DNA of 64,000 nt from Bacteroidales bacterium (GTDB lineage: Bacteria > Bacteroidota > Bacteroidia > Bacteroidales > GCA-2748055). The stretch lies in assembly GCA_029210585.1 (NCBI GenBank), contig JARGFP010000003.1, forward strand, positions 124,001-188,000, read 5' to 3'. Shown piece after piece: positions 8,386 through 17,430 of this stretch. The notes under the pieces were generated by a model that worked only from the letters and a program-made list of their open reading frames with translations, ran no database searches and was not told the DNA's origin. The first letter of the stretch is position 1; every line of letters starts with the position of its first letter. The translations under genes were made by a program, and so were the position numbers.

Positions 8386-9843
8386 ATGAGGGGAATTATC
8401 AATTTCAGGATAGTATTCAGAATTCTCACACGAATTCTCATGATCATTTCTTTCGCCCTGATCATCTCTGCCATGGTCGCACTCATCTACGATGAACCCT
8501 TACTACCGTTCATCTGGTCCGTTCTCATTTCCTTTTCAGTCGCCGCAATTATTCATTTTTTTGGAGGGAACAAGAACCAGGACGAGCATGAGGTGGTTGG
8601 TAAAAGAGAAGCATACCTTGCTGTTACTTTGTCGTGGACAGCCATAGGATTGATTGGCAGCATGCCTTACCTGTTTTCCCATTCAATCCCGTCATTTTAC
8701 GATGCAATGTTTGAATCGGTATCGGGCTTTACAACTACAGGTTCTTCTATCCTGAATGATATTGAAAGCCTCCCGAAGACCATCCTATTTTGGCGCAGCC
8801 TGACACATTGGATCGGAGGTATCGGTATTATCGTTTTATTCATCATTGTTATGCCTGCGCTCCAGATAGGTGGATACAATCTGTTTACACTTGAATCATC
8901 ACTTCAGGAAAAGATCAAACCCAAGATCAAGTCGGTCGGATACCGCTTGTTGTTGATTTACCTCATTCTGACATTTGCAGAGATTGGCTTGTTGTTATTG
9001 GGCAAAATGAATCTGTATGAGAGTGTTTGTCACGCATTTGGAACCATAGCTACAGGTGGTTTTTCTCCAAAAAACACAAGCATAGCCGGCTATTCACCTT
9101 ATATTCAGTATATTGTTATGGCATTCATGCTCCTGTCAGGTACCAATTTCGTTATCCATTACTACCTGTTCAAAAGGCAATTTATGAAGGTCAGGAACAA
9201 TGATGAAATAAAGTTCTATTTTGGGGTAATTGGTATCATCGGCGCAATCATAACAATTGCAATTGTTGTGATGATGAACAAACCTGTTGAAGAATCTATA
9301 AGGGAGGCTTTTTTCCAGACGATTTCAATTGTGACATGTACAGGTTACGCCACCGCTGATTACATGCAATGGCCCATATTTGCGTGGGTAATTCTTTTTT
9401 TCGCGATGTTCCTTGGGGGAAGTACCGGGTCAACTGCCGGAGGAATAAAGATGGCAAGACATGTGGTGTTGATCCGGAACGTCCGGCGATTCTTCAGGAA
9501 TATCATCTCCCCCAATGCGATCATTCCTGTCCGGTTGAACAAAAACGTTGTGGATGATGAAACCAATCACTCTATCCTGTCTTTTGTAATGGTTTATTTA
9601 ATGGTGTTTGTCGTTGGCACGGTACTTATGTTTGTTATTGGTGTTGATGGTATGACCGCTACAAGTTCAGTTGCTACCTGTATGGCAGGTATCGGGCCTG
9701 GTTTGGGAAGTGTGGGCCCGGTCGGGAATTTTTCCCATTTGCCTGATATTGCCAAGGTGCTACTCACTATGGTCATGCTGATCGGGAGGCTTGAAATCTA
9801 CACAGTGATATTGATTTTTACACCTTCATTTTGGAGACATTGA
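8386..9843 (+). CDS. trkH: TrkH-family K+ uptake membrane subunit
   Basis: A 485-residue integral membrane protein. It shows the four pseudo-repeated selectivity-filter loops of the Trk/Ktr superfamily: SVSGFTTTGSS near residue 111, GTIATGGFSP, IVTCTGYATADY and AGIGPGLGSVGP. It also has GGSTGSTAGGIKMARH and the typical ending LIGRLEIYTVILIFTPSFWR. It forms the K+ (or Na+/K+) translocating pore and normally needs a TrkA/KtrA gating ring, supplied at 11659. It lies 50 bases before a second pore gene. Confidence 0.93.
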   Translation: MRGIINFRIVFRILTRILMIISFALIISAMVALIYDEPLLPFIWSVLISFSVAAIIHFFGGNKNQDEHEVVGKREAYLAVTLSWTAIGLIGSMPYLFSHSIPSFYDAMFESVSGFTTTGSSILNDIESLPKTILFWRSLTHWIGGIGIIVLFIIVMPALQIGGYNLFTLESSLQEKIKPKIKSVGYRLLLIYLILTFAEIGLLLLGKMNLYESVCHAFGTIATGGFSPKNTSIAGYSPYIQYIVMAFMLLSGTNFVIHYYLFKRQFMKVRNNDEIKFYFGVIGIIGAIITIAIVVMMNKPVEESIREAFFQTISIVTCTGYATADYMQWPIFAWVILFFAMFLGGSTGSTAGGIKMARHVVLIRNVRRFFRNIISPNAIIPVRLNKNVVDDETNHSILSFVMVYLMVFVVGTVLMFVIGVDGMTATSSVATCMAGIGPGLGSVGPVGNFSHLPDIAKVLLTMVMLIGRLEIYTVILIFTPSFWRH

Positions 9844-9893
9844 TTCATCGGGTTACGGGCATTTTTTGTCCTGGCTGGTAGTAATAAACGATC

Positions 9894-11648
9894 GTGAATA
9901 AATTTATCCTGAAATATCTGGTGCTACTTATTTGCCTGCTGGTCCTTGGTACCATGCTGTATGATATTGGGTTCAGCCAGAAGGCCCACATTTTAGTTCT
10001 TATTCATCAGCTTTATTTTGCATGCCTGTTGGCCATAATAGTTGCAGTTCCTGTAAGGCACATCATACATTCAGGCAATCTTAGGAAAATGAGAATCTGG
10101 ATCATTGATCTGGTGTTGTGGTTCTTCTACATTTATCTGATATTTCGCATTGATTTTAGTGAACTGTCAAAAGGAAATGTGCTTCACGGGATACACGGAA
10201 AAATCTGGCTGTTCCTGGCATTTTTCATTAGCCTGTTGCGGGAGTTATCGGTGATGAAATTGGATTGGCGTTATAAACACACCAATCCTGCAGCCATATT
10301 TGTCATTAGTTTTACCTTACTAATATTTGGAGGTACGTTGTTGTTGACATTGCCACGGGCTACTTTTACCGGTATTAGCTTCATTGATGCATTATTCACT
10401 TCAACAAGTGCTGTCTGTGTAACCGGGCTGATTGTAGTCGATACAGGTACCTATTTCACGTTCTTTGGTCAACTCATCATATTGGTGTTATTCCAGTTGG
10501 GGGGTATAGGTATCATGACATTCACCAGTTTTTTTTCTTATTTTTTCATGGGCGGCTCCTCTTACAAAAACCTCATTATGCTGGGAAATCTTACCAATGA
10601 GAAAAAAATTTCCGAGGTAATCGGTACCCTGAAAAAGATATTGTTTTTCACATTTCTCATTGAGTTCGCCGGGGTTCTCCTGATCTACATCAACATACGT
10701 TCAGGTTATGCGATGAACCAGCCGGAAACAGTCTTTTTTTCGATATTCCATGCGGTATCGGCATTTTGTAATGCTGGTTTTGCGACCGTTTCAGACAGTT
10801 TCTATCACATTGATTTCCGGTACAATTACTTCCTGCACGTAACAATTGCGTGTGTATTTATTATCGGGGGATTGGGGTTTCCTGTGATTATCAATGTCTA
10901 TACGTGGTTAAAACACCTTTTGATAAACGGGTATCTCAGCCTATTTAGAATTCGCCGGATTCGCTATCGTGCCCAGGTTTTTTCCCTGAATTCTAAACTG
11001 GTGATTTATACAACGCTCATCTTATTGTTTGTTGGCACCCTGGTCTTTTACCTGACAGAATATAATAATACACTGAGCGATCACCAGGGCTTAGGCAAAC
11101 TTATAGCTGCATTCTTCAGTGCGGCAACTCCCAGAACTGCCGGGTTTAATATGGTAGACACTGGCGCGATTCGAATTCCTACACTAATGTTTATCATATT
11201 ATTAATGTGGATAGGAGCATCGCCTGCTTCTACCGGGGGTGGTATAAAAACAAGCACCCTTGCACTGGCGCTGTTAAATGTCATCAGTCTCGCCAGGGGC
11301 AGGGACAAGGTTGAACTATACCGGAGGCAGATCCATGATGCTTCACTGCGTCGTGCTTTCGCGTTTATGTTCTTGTCGTTGATTATTATCGGTTTTGTGA
11401 TTTCACTATTATTTATAACGGAACCTGATAAATTCGCTACTGACATCATCTTTGAAGTCTTTTCCGCGTTCAGCACGGTAGGACTGAGCCGTGGAATTAC
11501 CGGAGATTTATCGGATGCAGGTAAGTACATCATTGTATTTACGATGTTCATTGGTCGTGTGGGTGCTTTAACCATCCTGGTTGCGGTAATTAAAAAATCA
11601 ACCGGTAAATTTATACAGTACCCTTCAGAAGGGATTTTAATTAATTAA
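9894..11648 (+). CDS. KtrB/TrkH-type K+ transporter subunit with N-terminal membrane extension
   Basis: A 584-residue membrane protein starting with GTG. About 130 residues carry extra N-terminal helices. The pore region follows, with filter loops TSTSAVCVTGLIV, AVSAFCNAGFATVS, AATPRTAGFNMVD and SAFSTVGLSRGI, plus STGGGIKTSTLALALL. This resembles KtrB more than TrkH. It lies 50 bases after trkH and 10 bases before the ktrA-like gene, so it is cotranscribed with its gating subunit. The extra N-terminal helices are unusual for KtrB but occur in Bacteroidota homologues as far as I recall. Confidence 0.9.
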   Translation: MNKFILKYLVLLICLLVLGTMLYDIGFSQKAHILVLIHQLYFACLLAIIVAVPVRHIIHSGNLRKMRIWIIDLVLWFFYIYLIFRIDFSELSKGNVLHGIHGKIWLFLAFFISLLRELSVMKLDWRYKHTNPAAIFVISFTLLIFGGTLLLTLPRATFTGISFIDALFTSTSAVCVTGLIVVDTGTYFTFFGQLIILVLFQLGGIGIMTFTSFFSYFFMGGSSYKNLIMLGNLTNEKKISEVIGTLKKILFFTFLIEFAGVLLIYINIRSGYAMNQPETVFFSIFHAVSAFCNAGFATVSDSFYHIDFRYNYFLHVTIACVFIIGGLGFPVIINVYTWLKHLLINGYLSLFRIRRIRYRAQVFSLNSKLVIYTTLILLFVGTLVFYLTEYNNTLSDHQGLGKLIAAFFSAATPRTAGFNMVDTGAIRIPTLMFIILLMWIGASPASTGGGIKTSTLALALLNVISLARGRDKVELYRRQIHDASLRRAFAFMFLSLIIIGFVISLLFITEPDKFATDIIFEVFSAFSTVGLSRGITGDLSDAGKYIIVFTMFIGRVGALTILVAVIKKSTGKFIQYPSEGILIN

Positions 11649-11658
11649 CATTATTCGT

Positions 11659-12348
11659 ATGAATTTTTTAATTGTAGGTTTGGGAAATTTTGGTGTTGCC
11701 CTTGCGGTAAGGCTCACACAAATCGGACATGAAGTGATTGGGGTAGACAGCAATATGTCCAAGGTAGAATTATTAAAGAATGATATTACCCATACCATTT
11801 GTGCCAATTGCACAGATTATCATTCAGCAAGGGAACTGCCGGTGAAGGAAGCGGATGTGGTGATCATCTGCATTGGTGAAGACAATGGCAATTCAATAAT
11901 GGCTACCGCAATTATGAAACAGCTGAATGCCAAAAGGATCATTGGCAGGGCAGTGTCTGATACCCAGGAAACGGTACTCCATGCCATGGGTATTGACGAG
12001 ATTGTTCATCCGGAACAGGATTCGGCAGAAAAGCTGGCGAGGAAACTGACCACGGAAGGGCTGATTGACTCATTCGATCTGTCGCCGGATTACAGCATCG
12101 TTAAGATTGATGTGCCGGAAAGATATGAAGGAAAGGTACTTAGTGATACAGATATTCGTTCCAATTATGATATTACAGTATTGGCGATATTTTCAGGTAA
12201 ATCAAGCAGCAACTTTTTTGGAATAAAGTCTCCTTCGAATGAAATAAAGAGCATTGCCAAGGCCGACAGTCTTCTTGGGAAAGGGGATATCATGGTGGTA
12301 TTCGGAAAGGTAAGGGATATTGAAAAATTTTTACAAGAACATGACTGA
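11659..12348 (+). CDS. KtrA/TrkA-type K+ channel gating subunit (RCK)
   Basis: A 229-residue cytoplasmic protein. It has an N-terminal Rossmann RCK domain (MNFLIVGLGNFG dinucleotide-binding motif, acidic GVDSN after strand 2, TICANCTDY, ADVVIICIGED) and a C-terminal TrkA_C domain (about 140-229). It binds nucleotides and gates the pore proteins encoded just upstream. One regulatory subunit for two pore genes suggests that both are served by the same ring or that one is constitutive. Confidence 0.93.
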   Translation: MNFLIVGLGNFGVALAVRLTQIGHEVIGVDSNMSKVELLKNDITHTICANCTDYHSARELPVKEADVVIICIGEDNGNSIMATAIMKQLNAKRIIGRAVSDTQETVLHAMGIDEIVHPEQDSAEKLARKLTTEGLIDSFDLSPDYSIVKIDVPERYEGKVLSDTDIRSNYDITVLAIFSGKSSSNFFGIKSPSNEIKSIAKADSLLGKGDIMVVFGKVRDIEKFLQEHD

Positions 12349-12425
12349 TTTCAGGATGCGCTTATAAGAGGTGGGCCGGGAACAGAATACAAAAAAGGAA
12401 TGTACGAAAATAAATTGCCGTAACG

Positions 12426-14279
12426 ATGATACGACTCAGCTTAAAGAACAAGTTATTGTCAGGATTTGGTTTCCTGATTTTCATGATTGTATTGCTATGG
12501 ATCGTGGGGGGGTATTTTATCTATGATCTTTCCAACAGGTCGGCAGCCATGCTGGCAGAGAATTATCAGACTGTGAAATCTGCCCGGCACATGGTAGCGT
12601 CCATCGATGAAATGAAAAACCAGCAGATCAGGTTTTTCATTGCAGACGGGAAACATTTTGATGAAAAAGCATATGAACTGGGCAGATCGGAGTTCCTGTT
12701 GAACCTGGAAGCTGCGGAGAACAACATAACTGAACAGGGAGAGGAACAAGTGATTCAGAATCTGAAAAGTGCGTTTGCGCTATTTTCTTCCCAGTTTGAT
12801 CAGATCAGAATTGATTCATTGCATGACAATATCCTGTTTCTAAACGATGTAGTTCCCCTGTATACCAGTACAAGAGATGAAATTCTGACCCTGTGGGATA
12901 TGAATATGGATGCGATCAGCCAAAAAAACAGCATGCTAAAAAGTACGGCGCACAGAGCGTTTGTATTTATTTCGATGATCGGAACCATCTGCTTCCTGAT
13001 CTCTGCCTTGTTTTTCTTCAGGTATCCCAGGAAAATCGCCGGTCCGATCGGCGAAATGATCAGCGGTATCATTGAGATCGCCAATCGAAACTATAGTAAG
13101 CGGCTCTCATTTAATTCCAACGATGAACTGGGAGAACTGGCAGAGGCATTTAACAATATGGCAGCCAAACTTGATGAATATGAGCACAGCAACCTTTCGG
13201 AGTTGCTATTCGATAAAAAGCGGATTGACACCATTATCAACAATATGCATGATGCGATCGTGGGAATCAATGATAAAAATGAAATTATTTTTTCCAACGC
13301 TACTGCGTGTCAGCTGCTAGATATTGAAGAAAAAAAACTTACAGGTAGGGACGCCAGGGAGATTTCCTCACAAAACCCGGTATTCAGAGCCATTATCCAT
13401 GATATAATCAATGAGTCGGAACCAAAGTCGTGGGACTTTAAGCCTGTCAGGCTGATGGTTGAGGAGGAGGTGCGGTACTTCACACGGGAAGTGCTGAACG
13501 TGAATGTTCCACGCACCGGAGAAGGAGAACCGGTGTATGCAGGGATGGTGATTGTACTCAAGAACATTACCCATTTTCTCGAGCAGGATGAAGCAAAAAC
13601 GAATTTTATTGCCACGATTTCTCATGAACTCAAGACGCCCATTTCTTCCATGCGTCTGAATTTGAAGTTACTGGACGATTCCCGCATCGGATCACTTAAC
13701 AGGGAGCAAATGGATATTGTATCTGCATTAAAAACAGAAAACGGACATATGCTGAAGTTGATCTCTGAACTTCTGGACCTGGCGCAGGTAGAGTCAGGAA
13801 ATATTGCGCTTAAGAAAAAGAAAATCCGTCCTGATCAGCTGATCGGGTACATCAGGGAGACAGCTGAAAATCATGCTTCAGGGAAAAAGCTCAGGATCAG
13901 CTATAAAGTTGATCCCGGCCTGCCTTTTATTTATGTTGATGAGGAGCGGACAAGGTGGGTGATGATGAACCTGCTCAGCAATGCCATTCAATATTCTGAT
14001 GATGGCGGAGAAATCCTGGTTGCTGTGGAAGAGGAGCATGGCCGTGTTGTCTTCAGCGTACAGGATCATGGTCCCGGAATTGATGCGGCTTACCACGAAC
14101 TTATTTTCGAAAAATTCTTTCGTGTGCCAGGAAGCGAAAGGAAGGGGACCGGGCTTGGACTTGCCATTTCCAGGGAGCTGATAACGAATCAGAAAGGGAA
14201 AATATGGGTCAACAGCACACCTGGATCAGGAAGTACCTTTTCATTCAGTTTGCCAGCCTACACAGAAACAGAAAATTGA
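12426..14279 (+). CDS. Sensor histidine kinase of the K+ uptake locus (KinB-like)
   Basis: A 617-residue kinase. TM1 at about 12-34, a periplasmic helical sensor with FFIADG, TM2 near 180-198, a HAMP linker (GPIGEMISGI...), a PAS domain (IDTIINNMHDAIVGINDKNEI), HisKA with phosphoacceptor His400 in ISHELKTP, and HATPase with NAIQYSDDG, DHGPGI and GTGLGLAIS. The architecture resembles KinB, which pairs with the sigma-54 regulator AlgB. With the regulator at 6814 it brackets the transporter genes, so I infer one two-component system sensing K+ or turgor. There is a 77-base gap after ktrA. Confidence 0.92.
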   Translation: MIRLSLKNKLLSGFGFLIFMIVLLWIVGGYFIYDLSNRSAAMLAENYQTVKSARHMVASIDEMKNQQIRFFIADGKHFDEKAYELGRSEFLLNLEAAENNITEQGEEQVIQNLKSAFALFSSQFDQIRIDSLHDNILFLNDVVPLYTSTRDEILTLWDMNMDAISQKNSMLKSTAHRAFVFISMIGTICFLISALFFFRYPRKIAGPIGEMISGIIEIANRNYSKRLSFNSNDELGELAEAFNNMAAKLDEYEHSNLSELLFDKKRIDTIINNMHDAIVGINDKNEIIFSNATACQLLDIEEKKLTGRDAREISSQNPVFRAIIHDIINESEPKSWDFKPVRLMVEEEVRYFTREVLNVNVPRTGEGEPVYAGMVIVLKNITHFLEQDEAKTNFIATISHELKTPISSMRLNLKLLDDSRIGSLNREQMDIVSALKTENGHMLKLISELLDLAQVESGNIALKKKKIRPDQLIGYIRETAENHASGKKLRISYKVDPGLPFIYVDEERTRWVMMNLLSNAIQYSDDGGEILVAVEEEHGRVVFSVQDHGPGIDAAYHELIFEKFFRVPGSERKGTGLGLAISRELITNQKGKIWVNSTPGSGSTFSFSLPAYTETEN

Positions 14280-14328
14280 TGCTATGCAGCGGGCCATGAC
14301 ACCTCGCTTTGCCATTCAGAAATAAATT

Positions 14329-15882
14329 TCAGTTCATAACCGGCACCTCCAGTACGATCACGGACATGGCCGGGATTTTCAGAGTAATCGCCCCGTCTTT
14401 TATTTTAGCTTTGCTGAATTCCTCGGGGAGTACATTTTCAGGCTTCATAAACGTATTGTAACTTGTCATCTCATCGGCAGTAAGGATCCTGCCTGTCACT
14501 TCTTTCCCGATTTCCATACCGGGGGAAATGGTGAGATGAAAGCTGTTTTCGGGATCGATATTGACAATCGACATGTGCATCATTCCATCTTCATTCCTGG
14601 AAGCACTGATGCTGATGGCATCCAGTTCCTGGTTGCCATAGGTATATTTCGGGCTTTCAAAGGAAAGCGGCAGCATGGTGGCATCGTGGTGCACCTTGTA
14701 CATCTCGTAGATGTGGTAGGTAGGGGTGAGGATCATATGTTCACCCTCGGTGAAGATCAGTGCCTGCAACACGTTGATGGTCTGCGCGATATTGGCCATT
14801 TTTACCCTGTCGCACCGGTCATTCAGGTAGTTAAGTGTGAGTCCGGCCACCATGGCATCACGCATGGTATTCTGCTGGAACAGGAAGCCGGGATTGGTGC
14901 CGGGTTCCACGTCGAACCAGGTGCCCCATTCATCAAAGATAAGGGCAACGCGTTTCCGGGGATCGTATTTGTCCATGATGGCGATGTGCCTGTCGATGGC
15001 ATCTTCAATTTCCACGCAGCGCCGGAGGACATCAAAATAGAGCGAATCGCCGAATTCAGTAGCCGAGCCTTTATTGCGCCAGTTGGTGGTATAATAGTGC
15101 AGTGAGATCCCCTGCATCATATGGTGCGGGATATTTTTCATCAGTGTTTCGGTCCAGTGATAGTCGGTGCTGTTTGCACCCCCGGCGATTTTGTACAGCC
15201 GGTTGTTGCCATAGTTCCTGGCATAGGTGGCATAGCGCCGGTACTGGTCGGCATAGAATTCAGCGGTCATGTTGCCGCCACAGCCCCAGTTTTCGTTTCC
15301 AACGCCCCAGTATTTCACCCCCCAGGCCTCGTTACGGCCGTTGGCCCTGCGGAGATCTGCCATGGGACTGATACCGTCGAAGTTGAGGTATTCGACCCAT
15401 TGTGACATTTCCTGCACGGTGCCGCTACCCACGTTACCGCAGATTACCGGCTCTGTTCCAAGCTGCATGCACAGGTCCATGAACTCGTGGGTGCCGAAGC
15501 TGTTGTCTTCTGTCACACCTCCCCAGTGCGTGTTGACCATTTTCGGACGTTCCGACCGTGGACCGATGCCATCCATCCAGTGGTACTCATCGGCAAAACA
15601 ACCCCCGGGCCACCGCAGGTTGGGAATATTAATGGCCTTGAGGGCCTCCACTACATCGGTGCGGATGCCGTTTTTATTCGGAATGGGAGAATCCTCCCCC
15701 ACCCAGTAACCTCCATAGATACAATTTCCAAGGTGTTCAGAGAAATGGCCGTAGATGTGACGGCTGATGGTTTCCTTAGCCTGTTCGGGGTGGAGCGCGA
15801 TGGCCGCTTCATCCGCTTTCTGGGCAAAAAGGGTTGAGCCGGTAAAAATAATAGCGGCGATAAAGATGATGTTTTTTTTCAT
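14329..15882 (-). CDS. GH51 alpha-L-arabinofuranosidase, exported
   Basis: A 517-residue enzyme with a signal peptide ([21 protein letters not shown]). GH51 hallmarks are [12 protein letters not shown], the [12 protein letters not shown] block, acid/base Glu in [11 protein letters not shown], and nucleophile Glu in [10 protein letters not shown]. It releases terminal L-arabinofuranose from arabinan and arabinoxylan, feeding the araR-araA-araD-araB operon at 52-57 kb. It stands alone, convergent with the kinase gene; its 5' side faces a heptamer repeat and the decayed two-component block. I see no copy of the putative AraR operator upstream. Confidence 0.92.
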   Translation of the reverse strand: MKKNIIFIAAIIFTGSTLFAQKADEAAIALHPEQAKETISRHIYGHFSEHLGNCIYGGYWVGEDSPIPNKNGIRTDVVEALKAINIPNLRWPGGCFADEYHWMDGIGPRSERPKMVNTHWGGVTEDNSFGTHEFMDLCMQLGTEPVICGNVGSGTVQEMSQWVEYLNFDGISPMADLRRANGRNEAWGVKYWGVGNENWGCGGNMTAEFYADQYRRYATYARNYGNNRLYKIAGGANSTDYHWTETLMKNIPHHMMQGISLHYYTTNWRNKGSATEFGDSLYFDVLRRCVEIEDAIDRHIAIMDKYDPRKRVALIFDEWGTWFDVEPGTNPGFLFQQNTMRDAMVAGLTLNYLNDRCDRVKMANIAQTINVLQALIFTEGEHMILTPTYHIYEMYKVHHDATMLPLSFESPKYTYGNQELDAISISASRNEDGMMHMSIVNIDPENSFHLTISPGMEIGKEVTGRILTADEMTSYNTFMKPENVLPEEFSKAKIKDGAITLKIPAMSVIVLEVPVMN

Positions 15883-15915
15883 AGTTCAGCAGTTAGTTAA
15901 TTTCGACAACAGATA

Positions 15916-15954
15916 TTCGACGTTCGACGTTCGACGTTCGACGTTCGATATTCG
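15916..15954. repeat. Heptanucleotide tandem repeat TTCGACG
   Basis: Four exact TTCGACG units (15916-15943) are followed by degenerate TTCGATA and TTCG, then by the looser series AATCGTCAACCGTCAATCG. It lies between the arabinofuranosidase start and the end of the 15998-16363 fragment. Such heptamer arrays are slippage-prone intergenic repeats; no coding function is seen. Confidence 0.8.
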
Positions 15955-15997
15955 CCAATCGTCAACCGTCAATCGCCATGAAAATACGAAAAAAAAC

Positions 15998-16363
15998 TTA
16001 AAAAAGCGGATTGGTGATGGAGGCGGCGTCGGCATGTTCCGAAGAGATCTCTTCCGCAATGGAAATGGACAGGTTCATCATGCGCCTGGCTTCGTTGTAA
16101 TTACGCAGGTACAACCACCTGGATTCCTGTTTCTGCCACTCGGTGATTGCCGCGCTCCTGAAGTGTTCGGCCAAAAGGTACTTCTGCCTTTCCGTCTCAT
16201 TTTCCCGGATCCCCGGTATTGATGCAATAACCTTTTCATATTCCATGAATTCCTTCAGCGGTGGTTCCTGCACCACCATGGCCATCATCATTAGCAGGAT
16301 GACCATGGAGATCAGCAGAATGATGATGGACCTCATCGATTCTGACCAGCTCATGTTTGTCAT
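15998..16363 (-). pseudogene. Membrane-protein fragment fused onto the broken kinase
   Basis: A 121-residue frame: one strongly hydrophobic helix (SIIILLISMVILLMMMAMVV), then a charged helical region (YLLAEHFRSAAITEWQKQ, NEARRMMNLSISIAEEI) resembling small DUF4398-like periplasmic proteins. Its first residues are the same DNA as the end of the kinase remnant in another frame, and the true start is probably the M before RSIIILL. Either a short intact gene or a remnant truncated at SITNPLF. Family assignment is weak. Confidence 0.45.
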
Positions 16364-17246
16364 TGTACTGGTCGCTCCTGAGGTGGGTCAGGACCAGTAG
16401 TTTATTTGTGAGTTCATTGAGACTTTTGATATCCTGGAGTACGGAGTGCATGATTTCGCGGTATTCTTCCGGACTTCTTTCCTGCATCAGGGCCACATCC
16501 AGTTGGACCGTAATGGAGGTAAGCGGGGTGCGCAGTTCGTGGGATGCGTTGGAGATCAAGGATTTTTGTGTTGCGAATGCAGTATCCAGTCTGCCCAGCA
16601 TCTGGTTGAACGTATCGGAAAGTCTTGAGATTTCGTCTTTTCCGCTGCCGGCGTTGATCCTTGCATTGATCCTTAAGATATCGATCTGGTCCACCTGGTC
16701 CACCAGTTGAGCAATGGGATCAAGTGCCTTGGCTGCAAAAAGACGGCCAAGGAAATAGACGATCACCAGGCTGAACAGGAATACCATGGACAGAATCAGC
16801 CTGAGTTGATTCAGTTTTTGCCTTCCGAAGAGATCCACTGCGGAGCAGGAGACGAAGACTTCCTGTTTACTGCCGGTGTAGTGGCAGGCAACGGTTTCAA
16901 CGGGCCCGTTGCGTGAAAAGCGTGTTCCTTCCTGTTTCAGGCCGGAAAGATCGACCGATCTGGCAGTGCTTTCCAGGGGGTCTCCGGAATAGTATAGTAA
17001 TTTCCCCGAGGGATCCACCACCAGTATTGTTTCATTCACCAGGCTGGAAGGGCCGTTTCGTTTCAGTCGTTCGAGCAATTTTGTATCCAGGCTGTCGGTT
17101 TCCCCCACAAGCTGGCCGATGGATTTGGCCTTGTTCCCGAGTCGTTGCCTGAAATCGTCCTGGCGGTAAGAGGAAAACAGCAGGTAGATCACGACCATTG
17201 TCATCAACAGGAGTCCTGCGGTAATGGCCGTAAACTGGTAGGATAT
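16236..17246 (-). pseudogene. Sensor histidine kinase remnant lacking start and HATPase domain
   Basis: The frame begins directly after a TAA with ISYQFTAITAGLLL, the first membrane helix of a classic kinase whose initial Met and first few residues are gone. The second helix (about residues 135-155), HAMP, and HisKA with SNASHELRTPLTSI are present. Soon after LTHLRSDQY and LVRIDEV, recognisable kinase sequence ends near 16329, and the frame runs on as a His-rich read-through of the neighbouring fragment. The whole ATP-binding domain (N, G1, G2 boxes) is absent, so it cannot autophosphorylate. Its 5' end is joined to a response-regulator fragment, which indicates a deletion junction. Confidence 0.78.
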
Positions 17247-17430
17247 TTACATAAACATCTACCACGTTGGTGCCTGTGTCGAATGAGATTTCCCAGACTT
17301 TTTCCGAGATGTCGGCCCGGGAGAGCACCTTCCCGCGGTTGCGCATAAAATATTTCAGCAGGGAGAATTCCTTTGCAGTAAGGTTCATAATTGGATCGGA
17401 TATTCGTGATACAGGGAGGATTAATTGGGT
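17245..17430 (-). pseudogene. OmpR-type response regulator remnant (part of DNA-binding domain only)
   Basis: Only a winged-helix fragment remains: LPVSRISDP, NLTAKEFSLLKYFMRNRG, KVLSRADISEKVWEISFDTG, TNVVDVYVN. The receiver domain is absent, as is the C-terminal hairpin that should follow VYVN. The frame passes at 17245-17247 straight into the kinase membrane helix in another frame. At its other end it overlaps the stop codon of the ATP-grasp gene. It was presumably the partner of the kinase remnant. Confidence 0.78.

Noticed and set aside
8268-8495. 75-residue frame ahead of trkH
   Set aside because: Overlaps the TrkH start, has no family features, and covers the candidate sigma-54 promoter.
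14536-15105. Plus-strand frame opposite the GH51 gene
   Set aside because: Antisense of a strongly supported enzyme; no recognisable domain.
15916-15954. Possible CRISPR-like array
   Set aside because: Units are contiguous 7-mers without spacers; a simple sequence repeat.
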